Assembly (NCBI GenBank): GCA_905211485.1
Contig: CAJMAW010000010.1
Coordinates: 1 to 35,870 of the forward strand
DNA length: 35,870 bases
Source of the DNA: an uncultured Lentisphaeria bacterium
GTDB lineage: Bacteria > Verrucomicrobiota > Lentisphaeria > Victivallales > UBA1829
Direction: 5' to 3'
Shown here: piece by piece, positions 14,063-22,418 of the stretch
Position numbering within the stretch: the first letter of the stretch is position 1
Layout: each line of letters opens with the position of its first letter
The notes under the pieces: model-generated
What the model was told of the DNA's origin: nothing
Databases searched by the model: none
The model's input: the letters and a program-made list of their open reading frames with translations, nothing else
Translations under genes and position numbers: made by a program

Positions 14063-16306
14063 TTGATCCCCTTCGAGAAAAAAGACAGAATTCTTTTTAT
14101 ATCGGCGAGTTTTTATGCTGTATTTCTGGGGCTGGAAATCTCCCGGGCGCTGATATCGGAATGCTACGGATTTGAAGGCTGTTATCTTCTGGTGGTGCTG
14201 CCGGCATTTTTCTTTCTGGCGATTTCACTGTGTCCGCCGTATTTTGCCCCGCAAGCGCCGAGATGTCCGTATCCGGAGCATCTGCTGTGTTATTTTCTGT
14301 TTTTTCTGTGCGGAACGGTATTTTCCTATTTCCCGGAGAATCTGGCGGTTCTTGTCCGCGGCCGGCCGCTTGTTCTGGCGTTTTTGATTCCGCTTCTGGC
14401 GAGTTTTCCGTTTTTCTTTTACGGACTGGCGTGCAGGAATGTGCTTCTGCTTCCGCGGAGGGACGATGCGTACAAGGTGAGTTTTCTGGCCTGTGCCGGA
14501 GGAGCGCTGGGAGCGCTTGTTTTTTATCTTCTTCTGCGCTTTCTGCGTCTTCACATGGAAATTGTGCTGGCACTGCTGGGGGGAGGCCTTCTGTTCTGGC
14601 CAGCATTTCTGCTGAGGAAGGATCTGACACGCTCCTGGCGGAGGATTCTTTTGATTTTTCTGCTTCTGGGCGAAGTGCTGATTGCCTATTTGTTCATTTT
14701 TTCTCCCCAGGGCCGTTCTCTTCATCACAGCCCCTGCGGTGTGATTACGATGCACGGGAGGAAAGACGATCCACGTGCGACGGTGCTGAAAAAGAACAAC
14801 CAGGATCTGGCTTCTTTCCCGCATATGGCGGAGCTGGACATTCCTCCGGTGCTGATTGCATCTCTGCAGCCGAACCGGGAAGCGATCAGCGTTCTTCTGG
14901 CGGCATCTGAACTTTCTCCGGTTGCGAGAGCGTTTCTGAATCTGCGGATGGTGGAGGAGCTTGATTTTCTCTCCAGCGATTTAAAACTGGCGAAATTTGC
15001 ATCGGCGCCGCCCTTGTGCATTCTTCCCCGACCGGAGGAGGATAAACGTTTTCATGTGCTGTATGCGGATCCGCGTGCCTATATGGAATCGGCGCAGAAG
15101 ACGTATGACCTGATTTTCATAGAACGGCCTTTGCCGTACAGTCTTTCGGAGAATCGGTTTTACACGTATGAATTTTTCTGCGCGGCGGCCCGTCTTCTGA
15201 AGAACGGAGGGGCTTTTGCACTGGCGCTGCCGGAACTGAAGGGATATTCGGGAAATACGGTTTCTGAATTCTGCGGTTCGCTTGCGCTGTCTCTGCGCAG
15301 GGTGTTCCGTCATGTGGAGTTCACGAATAAGAACGGGGTGCGTCTGGTGATTGCAGGGAACACTCCCTCCATCACGAGGGACATGCTGCAGCTGGATGCG
15401 AGGACTTTCTCTTTCCAGGGATTTGATCCCTTTATTCCGGAAGGCCTTCTTGCCGCGCTCTATCCGGATGTGATTCAGGATCAGGATTCGGAACGGATCG
15501 CGGGAGCGGCGGTGAGTGCCGCGCCCAATCTGGATTTTTCGCCTGAACTGCCTGTACTGCTCTGGCAGAGACATCCGGCACTGCGGGCAGGAAAGATCGG
15601 CGCGCGGGGCGGCGTCAGCGTTTCCGGAGAGGAAAGTTCTGAAGAAGGAAAAGATGGAGAAGAAAGAGGCGGAGACGGCGGAATTGCATGGCGGATTGCG
15701 GGAGCGGCAAATTTCATCCGTCTTCATTCGGCGCTGATTTTTCTTCCGCTTCTTGCGCTGTATCTTCTTTTCCGGTATTTTGTCTCATGGAAGGCGGTGC
15801 ATAAGAAGTCCTTTATTCTTTATGAGAACGGCCTTTTTTCCGGGGGGGTGCTTTGTTTTGTCTTTGCTCTTCTGGAAGGACGCATGGGAAACGGATATTT
15901 GCTTTTCCCTCTCGGAACCGGACTCTTCCTGCTCTCCGCCGCGGGAGTCTATCTTCTGAAGGAGAAGAAAAGTGTTGTGAGTTCCGTGCTGAAATGGTTC
16001 TCCTGTTTTCTTCCTGTTCTGGCCGTGCTTGCGGGGCAGTGCCCGGCGTGGGGCGTGCAGCTTCTTTTCTTCCCGATGCTCATGCTCTGCGGTGCTTCGG
16101 TCGGACTGATCCATCATGCCATGCTGAATGATTCCAATACGCCGGAAGAAAACACTCTTCTTTTTTCAGCTGAATTTCTCGGTCTGCTTTCCGGGATGCT
16201 TTTGTTTGCCTGTTTTGCCTTTTCCACGACGGGAGCGCTTGCGGCCTGTGTGATTTTCCTTTCAGCCGTGAGGCTGATCCGCGTGGCATGGGATCAGGGC
16301 GCCTGA
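14063..16306 (+). CDS. polytopic membrane protein with degenerate spermidine-synthase-like domain
   Basis: About 747 residues. Roughly seven hydrophobic segments fill the first 215 residues. A soluble region (about 215-520) follows, then five or six more membrane segments. The soluble part contains a SpeE-like stretch: HVLYADPRAYMES, YDLIFIERPLPYS and NRFYTYEFF..ARLLKNGG. This matches the gD-Ar, YDvIi-D and LyT-eFF blocks of spermidine synthases. The usual acidic residue after the IIxD strand reads Glu, and the glycine-rich nucleotide loop is not seen, so catalysis is doubtful. Such membrane-fused SpeE-like proteins are known but uncharacterised. I prefer TTG at 14063, with GGAGG 8 bases upstream, to ATG at 14048, whose GAAGGA abuts the codon. 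A Gly/Glu-rich insert lies near residues 510-545. A link to the nearby polyamine operon is inference. Confidence 0.75.
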   Translation: MIPFEKKDRILFISASFYAVFLGLEISRALISECYGFEGCYLLVVLPAFFFLAISLCPPYFAPQAPRCPYPEHLLCYFLFFLCGTVFSYFPENLAVLVRGRPLVLAFLIPLLASFPFFFYGLACRNVLLLPRRDDAYKVSFLACAGGALGALVFYLLLRFLRLHMEIVLALLGGGLLFWPAFLLRKDLTRSWRRILLIFLLLGEVLIAYLFIFSPQGRSLHHSPCGVITMHGRKDDPRATVLKKNNQDLASFPHMAELDIPPVLIASLQPNREAISVLLAASELSPVARAFLNLRMVEELDFLSSDLKLAKFASAPPLCILPRPEEDKRFHVLYADPRAYMESAQKTYDLIFIERPLPYSLSENRFYTYEFFCAAARLLKNGGAFALALPELKGYSGNTVSEFCGSLALSLRRVFRHVEFTNKNGVRLVIAGNTPSITRDMLQLDARTFSFQGFDPFIPEGLLAALYPDVIQDQDSERIAGAAVSAAPNLDFSPELPVLLWQRHPALRAGKIGARGGVSVSGEESSEEGKDGEERGGDGGIAWRIAGAANFIRLHSALIFLPLLALYLLFRYFVSWKAVHKKSFILYENGLFSGGVLCFVFALLEGRMGNGYLLFPLGTGLFLLSAAGVYLLKEKKSVVSSVLKWFSCFLPVLAVLAGQCPAWGVQLLFFPMLMLCGASVGLIHHAMLNDSNTPEENTLLFSAEFLGLLSGMLLFACFAFSTTGALAACVIFLSAVRLIRVAWDQGA

Positions 16307-16414
16307 GAGAGTTGCGCGCGGCGGCAATGGAGGAAAACAAAAAAACGACGTGTTCCCAAAATCAAAACGAGGGCGTGGAACGAACTCTGGAAAGAAAAAA
16401 AACGGAAGCGAATA

Positions 16415-17473
16415 ATGAGAGTAATGACGATGATGAAAAAAATCCGTTTTTTCTCCCTGATCTCTGTCTTCATTCTGATTCCGGTTCTGGTATTACCCGT
16501 TTCAGCGCAGGAGGAACCGCAAGGGAAGCAGACCGCCGCGCTGGGGCGTGAAGCGCGCGTGGATTCCGTTCTGGCTTCTGTGAACGGGGAGCCGATCACG
16601 CTGCTGGATCTGATTCTGGAGAGCGGGAATGCGGAAATCCGCCTGGCTTCGATGTATTCCGGGGAGCGTCTGTATTCGGAAACGGAAAAATTCCGCCGGA
16701 GCATGATTGAGGAGATCATTGTCCGCAAACTGGTGTATGAGGTATACCGGGCGAAGCCTTTCAAGATAGAGAAGCAGTATGTGGAGGACGTTCTGGATTC
16801 CCTTGCAGCAACCATGGGAGACGGTTCAAGAGAAAGCCTACTGAAAAAGGCCGGCGAGCTCGGCATTACACTGGAGGATCTGCGGGAAAAGGCCGTGGAA
16901 AAACTGGCCGTTGATGCGATTCTTTCCGAATTCTGCGACCGCATGGTGTATATTACTCCGAAGGAAGTCTACGAAAGTTACAGCAAATCCCCTGAAAAAT
17001 GGACCGTTCCCGCTTCCGTGGAACTGCAGCTCCTGCAGATTCTGAAACAGGGCGGCCGCGGACAAGGTTCCGGCAATACGCCCGAGACCTTATGCAGACT
17101 CGTTTCCGGCCTTCTGAAGGATCAGGACAAGGATCCTGAACTCTTCACCCGCATCGTAAAGGAATATTCCGATGCTCCGAATGCGGAAAACGGCGGACTT
17201 ACCGGATCCATCGATCAGTCCAAACTGCGCCCGGAATTTGCCGAGGCGTTGAAAAACCTGAAACAGGGTCAGGTCGTGGGGCCAGTCGAGACTCCGGAGG
17301 GATTTTATTTCATCCGTCTGCTCCGGGAGACCCCGGCGAAATCCATTCCGTTTGAAGAAGTTTCCCCTCAGATCCGTGCTCAGCTCCGCTCCGCCGCCGT
17401 GGCTAAACGGAGAAGTGAATATGCGGAACGGCTCAAATCCAAGGCGCTGATCCGTTACTTCTTCCCGCAGTAA
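16415..17473 (+). CDS. SurA/PpiC-like periplasmic peptidyl-prolyl isomerase
   Basis: Periplasmic chaperone/isomerase that would help outer-membrane or secreted proteins fold. The 352-residue protein has a signal peptide (about 1-31, ending PVSA). A SurA-like N-terminal helical domain begins VDSVLASVNGEPITLLDL (about 49-66). One parvulin domain (about 205-296) carries NGGLTGSIDQSKLRPEFAEAL and VVGPVETPEGFYFIRLL. A C-terminal helix follows. The first ATG (16415) has GGAAG 6 bases upstream; ATGs at 16424 and 16430 are alternatives with a shorter n-region. It follows the SpeE-like membrane gene by 108 bp on the same strand and faces nspC across a 121-bp gap that contains an imperfect hairpin. Confidence 0.9.
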   Translation: MRVMTMMKKIRFFSLISVFILIPVLVLPVSAQEEPQGKQTAALGREARVDSVLASVNGEPITLLDLILESGNAEIRLASMYSGERLYSETEKFRRSMIEEIIVRKLVYEVYRAKPFKIEKQYVEDVLDSLAATMGDGSRESLLKKAGELGITLEDLREKAVEKLAVDAILSEFCDRMVYITPKEVYESYSKSPEKWTVPASVELQLLQILKQGGRGQGSGNTPETLCRLVSGLLKDQDKDPELFTRIVKEYSDAPNAENGGLTGSIDQSKLRPEFAEALKNLKQGQVVGPVETPEGFYFIRLLRETPAKSIPFEEVSPQIRAQLRSAAVAKRRSEYAERLKSKALIRYFFPQ

Positions 17474-17594
17474 CAGTTCCTTTTCTCTTTTTCTTTCCTT
17501 TGAATCTGTCTCTTCAGGCAGGAAGAAGACTTTTTCCTCCTTTGCCAACGCTGCTTGCGTGAGGAAGGGAAAGAAAAGTCACACTTGCTTTTTT

Positions 17595-18758
17595 TCAGGA
17601 AAGACGGTTTTTGAAATCATCATAGGAAAAGGTCCGGATGACTTTGAATTCTCCAGTGCCTGGATCCCAGAGGGCGATGGAGGGCAGGGCGAGGCCGTTG
17701 AAGGTGTTGGTCTTGACCATGGAATAGATGGCCATGTCCAGGAAGGCGATTCTGTCTCCGGCTTTGAGAGGGCGCGGAAAGGAATAATCGCCGATCACAT
17801 CTCCGGCAAGACAGGAATGACCGGCGAAACGGTAGCAGAAGGGGTATTCTCCGGGCTTTCCCGCTCCGGCGACTTCCGGGCGGTAGGGCATTTCAAGAAC
17901 GTCCGGCATATGGGCGGCGGCGGAAACATTCAAAATGGCGATGTCACATTCATTGTGGACGATGTCCAGGACCGTCGCGGTCAGATATCCGGCGTTCAGC
18001 GCGACCGCTTCCCCGGGTTCCAGATAAAGCGTCTGAATCCCGTAACGCTTTCTAAAGGAAAGAATCAGACAGCAGAGCAGATCCAGATCATAATCCGGCC
18101 GTGTAATATGATGACCTCCGCCGAAATTGATCCATTTCATTTTCGGGATCAGGTCTCCGAAGCGTTCCTCGAATGCCTTCAGGGTTCTTTCCAGCGCATC
18201 GGCGTTTTTCTGGCAGAGGGTGTGGAAATGCAGACCCGATATCCCTTCAAGCGATTCCCCCGCAAACGCCTCCCTGCGGATCCCGAGACGCGATTTCGGC
18301 GCACAGGGCGAATAGATTTCCGCCTCCGCTTCCGAATGTTCCGGATTCACCCTGAGCCCGAAGGAAACGCTCCCCTCACAGGCGGAAGTCAGTTCGCGGA
18401 AACGTTTCCACTGCGAAAAGGAATTGAAAACGACATGATCCGAAAGAGCAAGAAGTTCACAGAGGTCTTCCCGGGAATAGGCGGCGGCAAAGGAATGAAC
18501 CTCCTTGCCGAACTCCTCTCGTCCGAGTCTTGCCTCATAGGGGGAACTGGCGCAGACTCCGTCCAGCACCGTGCGCAGCAGCGGATAGACCGAATACATG
18601 GAAAACGCCTTCTGCGCCAGCAGAATTCGGGCTCCCGTCCGCCGGCGGACATTCTCCAGAATCGCCAGATTCCTCCTCAGCGCTCCCAGGTCCACCACAA
18701 AACAGGGGTTGGGAATCTGATACAGATCAAGGCCTTCCTCCGGCGTCAGCGTCAGCAT
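17595..18758 (-). CDS. nspC: carboxynorspermidine/carboxyspermidine decarboxylase
   Basis: PLP enzyme of the alanine-racemase-like fold that decarboxylates carboxynorspermidine or carboxyspermidine, giving norspermidine or spermidine. The 387-residue protein has the PLP lysine in LLAQKAFS (Lys50). It also has GLHFHTLCQ (175-183), NFGGGHH (211-217), EPGEAV (247-252) and the catalytic-cysteine segment GHSCLAGD (Cys316). The ATG at 18758 begins MLTLTPEE and has AAGGAG about 11 bases upstream. A TTG at 18797 would add 13 unconserved residues. It is last of three leftward polyamine genes, 78 bp after the dehydrogenase. Whether the product is spermidine or norspermidine cannot be told from sequence. 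Confidence 0.95.
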   Translation of the reverse strand: MLTLTPEEGLDLYQIPNPCFVVDLGALRRNLAILENVRRRTGARILLAQKAFSMYSVYPLLRTVLDGVCASSPYEARLGREEFGKEVHSFAAAYSREDLCELLALSDHVVFNSFSQWKRFRELTSACEGSVSFGLRVNPEHSEAEAEIYSPCAPKSRLGIRREAFAGESLEGISGLHFHTLCQKNADALERTLKAFEERFGDLIPKMKWINFGGGHHITRPDYDLDLLCCLILSFRKRYGIQTLYLEPGEAVALNAGYLTATVLDIVHNECDIAILNVSAAAHMPDVLEMPYRPEVAGAGKPGEYPFCYRFAGHSCLAGDVIGDYSFPRPLKAGDRIAFLDMAIYSMVKTNTFNGLALPSIALWDPGTGEFKVIRTFSYDDFKNRLS

Positions 18759-18836
18759 CGGAGATCTTCTCCTTTCGGGGTTCAGTCTGGAATTCAAAAT
18801 CGTTTTTTCCCCCCTTTTCTTTTTTTTACTCCGCTT

Positions 18837-20033
18837 TTACTCCGGGTCGGTAAAAGATTCGGTCCAGGGCAGTCCGTATTGAGTCAGCTTCTTCATGAAG
18901 GGTTCGGGATCGAAGTGTTCCATGTTGAAAACTCCCGGTTCGCGCCAGGTGCCGGAAGCCACCATCATGGCGCCGATCATGGCGGGAACGCCCGTCGTGT
19001 AGGAGACGGCCTGAGACTGGACTTCCCGATAGCATTCCTCATGATCGCAGACATTGTAGATGTAATACGATCTGGGTTTTCCATCCTTGCTCCCCCGGAT
19101 GAGACAGCCGATGCAGGTTTTTCCCCGGGTGGTGGGCCCGAGTGTCGCCGGATCCGGAAGAAGCGCCTTCAGGAACTGCAGCGGGACGATTTCCTGTCCA
19201 TTGTAAAGCACGGGATCAATCCGCGTCATTCCCACGTTTTCGAGCACTTCCAGATGTTTGAGGTAATTGTCCGAGAAAGTCATCCAGAATCTGGCTTCCC
19301 TGAGGCCCTTTTTCTGAAGGAAGGGAGCCAGCGATTCCAGTTCCTCATGCCAGAGAAGATAAATTTTCTTCGGCCCGATGCCGGCTGGAAAATCAAAGAC
19401 TTTGCTGAATTCCATGGGTTTTGTTTCGATGAATTTGCCGTCTTTGAAGTATTTGCCGTTGGCGCTGACTTCGCGGATGTTGATTTCGGGGTTGAAATTG
19501 GTGGCGAAGGGATGGCCGTTGTCCGCGGCGTTGGCGTCGATGATGTCAAGGGAGTCGATGCTGTCGAAATAATTCTGCTTGACCGCCCAGGCGGTGTAGA
19601 CGTTCGTGACTCCGGGATCGAATCCGCTGCCGAGGAGTGCGGTGAGGCCCTTTTCCTTGAAACGGTCGCGGTATGCCCACTGCCATTTGTATTCAAAATG
19701 GGCGACGTCGGGCGGCTCGTAGTTGGCGGTGTCGACATAATTCGTCCCCGCTTCCAGACAGGCGTCCATGATATGAAGATCCTGATAGGGAAGAGCCACA
19801 TTCAGCACCACGTCCGGACGGCAGCTTCGGATCAGCTCCGCCAGCTGGGGGACGTTGTCCGCATCCACCTGAGCCGTCCTGATCGGCCTTTTCAGCTGGG
19901 CCGCGATTTTCCTGCATTTTTCCTCATTACGGCTGGCAAGCGTGATTTCGCTGAAGGTTTCTTCCGCCTGTGCGCATTTATGCGTTGCCACGGCACCGAC
20001 GCCGCCCGCTCCGATGATCAGAACCTTTGCCAT
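18837..20033 (-). CDS. carboxy(nor)spermidine dehydrogenase, saccharopine-dehydrogenase family
   Basis: Condenses putrescine or diaminopropane with aspartate semialdehyde and reduces the imine with NADPH, making carboxyspermidine or carboxynorspermidine for NspC. The 398-residue protein opens with the nucleotide-binding VLIIGAGGVG (4-13). It continues with DVVLNVALPYQDLHIMDACL and GSGFDPGVTNVYTAWA, and ends PWTESFTDPE, all typical of this branch rather than lysine-pathway saccharopine dehydrogenase. AAGGAGA lies about 10 bases before the ATG. The gene sits between speA (42 bp upstream) and nspC, which supports the substrate assignment strongly. Confidence 0.94.
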   Translation of the reverse strand: MAKVLIIGAGGVGAVATHKCAQAEETFSEITLASRNEEKCRKIAAQLKRPIRTAQVDADNVPQLAELIRSCRPDVVLNVALPYQDLHIMDACLEAGTNYVDTANYEPPDVAHFEYKWQWAYRDRFKEKGLTALLGSGFDPGVTNVYTAWAVKQNYFDSIDSLDIIDANAADNGHPFATNFNPEINIREVSANGKYFKDGKFIETKPMEFSKVFDFPAGIGPKKIYLLWHEELESLAPFLQKKGLREARFWMTFSDNYLKHLEVLENVGMTRIDPVLYNGQEIVPLQFLKALLPDPATLGPTTRGKTCIGCLIRGSKDGKPRSYYIYNVCDHEECYREVQSQAVSYTTGVPAMIGAMMVASGTWREPGVFNMEHFDPEPFMKKLTQYGLPWTESFTDPE

Positions 20034-20075
20034 GTTTTTTCTGTCTCCTTACAAAGAAAAAGTGAATGACGCTTT

Positions 20076-22001
20076 TCAACGTTCAAAATAGGTGTATCCG
20101 CGGATGCCGTTTTCATAGACGTTCATGATGGTCTTGCGTTCGGCGGGGGAAATGAGTTTCTCACGGACTGCACGTTCGGCGGAACGGCGGAAACTGTCGA
20201 TCAGATCGCGCGGATTGTATTCCACATACGAGAGAACGTCCGAAACCGAATCGCCCTCGAGTTCCTTGACGATTTCAACACGCCCGTCCTGCTGGGAAAT
20301 GTTCACACTGACGATGTTCGTGTCCCCGAGCAGATTGTGGAGATCCCCCAGAGTCTCCTGATAGGCGCCCACAAGGAAAACGCCCAGATAATATTCCTCG
20401 TTGTCCCGGATTTCGTGAAGGGGGAGGGTGTGGCGTTCATCGTGAAGATCAACGAAATGATCGATTTTCCCGTCGCAGTCGCAAGTGATGTCGGAAATGA
20501 TTGCGTTTCTGGTCGGGCGCTCCCCGAGTCTGTGGATGGGCATGATCGGAAACAGCTGCTTGATCGCCCAGGAATCCGTGAGAGACTGGAAAACACTGAA
20601 ATTTCCGTAATAAATGTCCGCCAGCGCCGTATCCAGGTCTTCAAATTCGTCTGGGATGTACTTGAGTTTCTTGACTTCCTTGTTCACGGAGACCATAATG
20701 TGCCAGAATGCGCTCTCGGCAAGCGCTCTTTCGCGGAGGGGAATGCGCCCGTTCTTGAAGAGAATGCGGATTTCATCCCGGTAGTAGATCGCGTCGTGAT
20801 AGCATTCCTGAAGATTTTTCTGATTGATGTTCTTCAGAATGCCCATGAGATCCTTGGTCATTTCACTGGCTTCGGCGGGAATCGTTTCCGGGATCCGGGA
20901 GGGCTCGAAACGGGCGACGTCCAGAATATTGAAGAGAAGGACGGAGTAATAGGCGGTGGTCGCACGTCCTGACTCCGTAATGATTGTCGGGTGCGGAATG
21001 TTTTTCGCGGTCAGGGTTTCCCCGACGGTTTCGATGATGTCCACGCAGTATTCGTCCAGCGTGTAGTTCCGGCTCTGATGGTAATTCGTATGGGAACCGT
21101 CGTAATCGACCGCCAGTCCTCCGCCGAGGTCGAGATATCCCATTTTCGCGCCTTCCTCCACCAGTCCGCAGTAAACGCGGCTGGCTTCCAGCACACCCGC
21201 CCGGATGTCGCGGATATTCGGAATCTGGGAACCGATATGGTAATGCAGCAGGCGCAGGCAGTCCAGCATGTCTTCCTTGCGGAGCATGTCCACCAGTTCG
21301 ATGAGTTCCGCCGTATTGAGTCCGAATACGCTCCGGTCTCCTCCGGATTCCGTCCACTGGCCGCCCGCACGCGTGGAAAGCTTCATCCTCATGCCGATCA
21401 TGGGGCGGATCCCGAGAGCGCGGCTCCGCTCGATAATCGCCGGAAGTTCACTCGGCATTTCCACCACAAGAATGCACTGGAGTCCGAGTTTGCAGGCGTA
21501 AAGGCCCATGTCGATGAATTCTTCATCCTTATAACCGTTGCAGACGACGCAGGCCTCGCGGTCCTCCAGCATTCCCAGCGCGGCGATGAGTTCGGCCTTG
21601 CTCCCCGCTTCCAGTCCGTGGTGGAATTCTCTCCCGTAACGCGTGATGTCCTCCAGAACCTGCTGCTGCTGATTGACCTTCACTGGGAAAACCCCTTTGT
21701 AGACACCATGGTAGTTTGTCTGTTCGATGGCTTTCCGGAAGGAGGCGTGCAAAAGGCGGATCTGGGAATCCAGAATGTTCCCGACGCGCAGAAGAACGGG
21801 CATGTTCATTCCCCGTTCCTTGATCCCGTTCACAATGCTGAGAAGACTCGCACAGGGTGCGTTTTTGCCGGGGTATGGGGTAATGACGACTTCCCCGCTG
21901 TCTGTCACGTCAAAATATCCGGCTCCCCAGTCCTTGACTCCGTACAGGTCTGCCGAATCCTGCGGAGTCCAGTGTTCAAAAGTTTCTTTGCGAATATTCA
22001 T
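20076..22001 (-). CDS. speA: biosynthetic arginine decarboxylase
   Basis: PLP enzyme that decarboxylates arginine to agmatine, the entry to putrescine. The 641-residue protein has the PLP lysine in VFPVKVNQ (Lys108), EAGSKAEL, CNGYKD, DLGGGLAVDYDG and ITESGRATTAYY, as in E. coli-type SpeA of similar length. The ATG at 22001 begins MNIRKETFEHW; the frame stays open to a TTG at 22046, which lacks a ribosome site. A GGGAGGA lies about 12 bases before the ATG. It is the first gene of the polyamine operon and has a good promoter. Agmatine deiminase/ureohydrolase, needed to reach putrescine, is not in this window. Confidence 0.96.
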   Translation of the reverse strand: MNIRKETFEHWTPQDSADLYGVKDWGAGYFDVTDSGEVVITPYPGKNAPCASLLSIVNGIKERGMNMPVLLRVGNILDSQIRLLHASFRKAIEQTNYHGVYKGVFPVKVNQQQQVLEDITRYGREFHHGLEAGSKAELIAALGMLEDREACVVCNGYKDEEFIDMGLYACKLGLQCILVVEMPSELPAIIERSRALGIRPMIGMRMKLSTRAGGQWTESGGDRSVFGLNTAELIELVDMLRKEDMLDCLRLLHYHIGSQIPNIRDIRAGVLEASRVYCGLVEEGAKMGYLDLGGGLAVDYDGSHTNYHQSRNYTLDEYCVDIIETVGETLTAKNIPHPTIITESGRATTAYYSVLLFNILDVARFEPSRIPETIPAEASEMTKDLMGILKNINQKNLQECYHDAIYYRDEIRILFKNGRIPLRERALAESAFWHIMVSVNKEVKKLKYIPDEFEDLDTALADIYYGNFSVFQSLTDSWAIKQLFPIMPIHRLGERPTRNAIISDITCDCDGKIDHFVDLHDERHTLPLHEIRDNEEYYLGVFLVGAYQETLGDLHNLLGDTNIVSVNISQQDGRVEIVKELEGDSVSDVLSYVEYNPRDLIDSFRRSAERAVREKLISPAERKTIMNVYENGIRGYTYFER

Positions 22002-22088
22002 TTCCGGCAGAATCCTCCCGCCTGTCAAAAATTCCCTTGTCTGCAAAAAAAAAATCCGCGTCGGAACACGGAAAAAACAATACCGTAT

Positions 22089-22116
22089 ACTATACTCCTT
22101 CCGGAGCCGTTTTCAA
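22089..22116 (-). promoter_or_regulatory. sigma70 promoter of the speA operon
   Basis: On the minus strand, TTGAAA (22111-22116), a 16-bp spacer and TATAGT (22089-22094), extended to TATAGTAT. Leader of about 80 nt before the speA ATG. Confidence 0.6.
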
Positions 22117-22369
22117 ATCTTTCTGAAGGATTTCCGCCGCGCTTTTCCCCCGTGCCTTTTCCCGGGGATTTTCCTCTCCCGGGGGGAGCTCGTCAAATCC
22201 ATCTTGGGTAAAAAATGACGCGGGGCGGCGAAAGGAGGAAATACGGAATAAAAAAATGAAAAGGGGGAGGGGAGGCAGACGGGGAAAGATAAGAGAAAAA
22301 AATAAATATTCTTTCCCTCCTGTGTTTTTTCCTCCCCAGCGATTCCGCAATTCTTTGTTTCAGACGGAC
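22117..22369. other. gene-free stretch between the pump operon and speA
   Basis: With its flanks, about 410 bp separate two leftward operons. It holds C- and G-runs, a CCCGGG...CCCGGG pair (22161-22166, 22178-22183) and an 8-bp inverted repeat GGGAAAGA/TCTTTCCC (22282-22289, 22310-22317). No arm is followed by a T run on the minus strand, so no clear terminator for the permease gene is seen. Confidence 0.5.
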
Positions 22370-22418
22370 TTTATACTTGATACTTGATACTTTATACTTG
22401 ATACTTTATACTTGATTA
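22370..22418. repeat. 7-bp tandem repeat TT(T/G)ATAC, seven units
   Basis: Seven uninterrupted heptamers from 22370: TTTATAC, TTGATAC, TTGATAC, TTTATAC, TTGATAC, TTTATAC, TTGATTA. The last, diverged unit includes the TAA stop (22416-22418, minus strand) of the ABC permease. The unit contains TTGATA and, across unit junctions, TATACT, which resemble -35 and -10 elements. Confidence 0.9.

Noticed and set aside
16288..16551. Small 87-codon frame overlapping the end of the SpeE-like gene and the start of the parvulin gene
   Set aside because: No ribosome site of its own at a sensible distance, low-complexity charged product, and the overlapping parvulin signal peptide is convincing.
17559..20069. 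836-codon open frame on the plus strand
   Set aside because: It is antisense to nspC and the carboxyspermidine dehydrogenase, whose motifs are unmistakable. The translated product has no domain pattern.
20991..22211. 406-codon open frame opposite speA
   Set aside because: Antisense to a full-length arginine decarboxylase.
22370..22418. Heptamer repeats as a CRISPR-like array
   Set aside because: No spacers, units of 7 bp, and no cas genes in the window.
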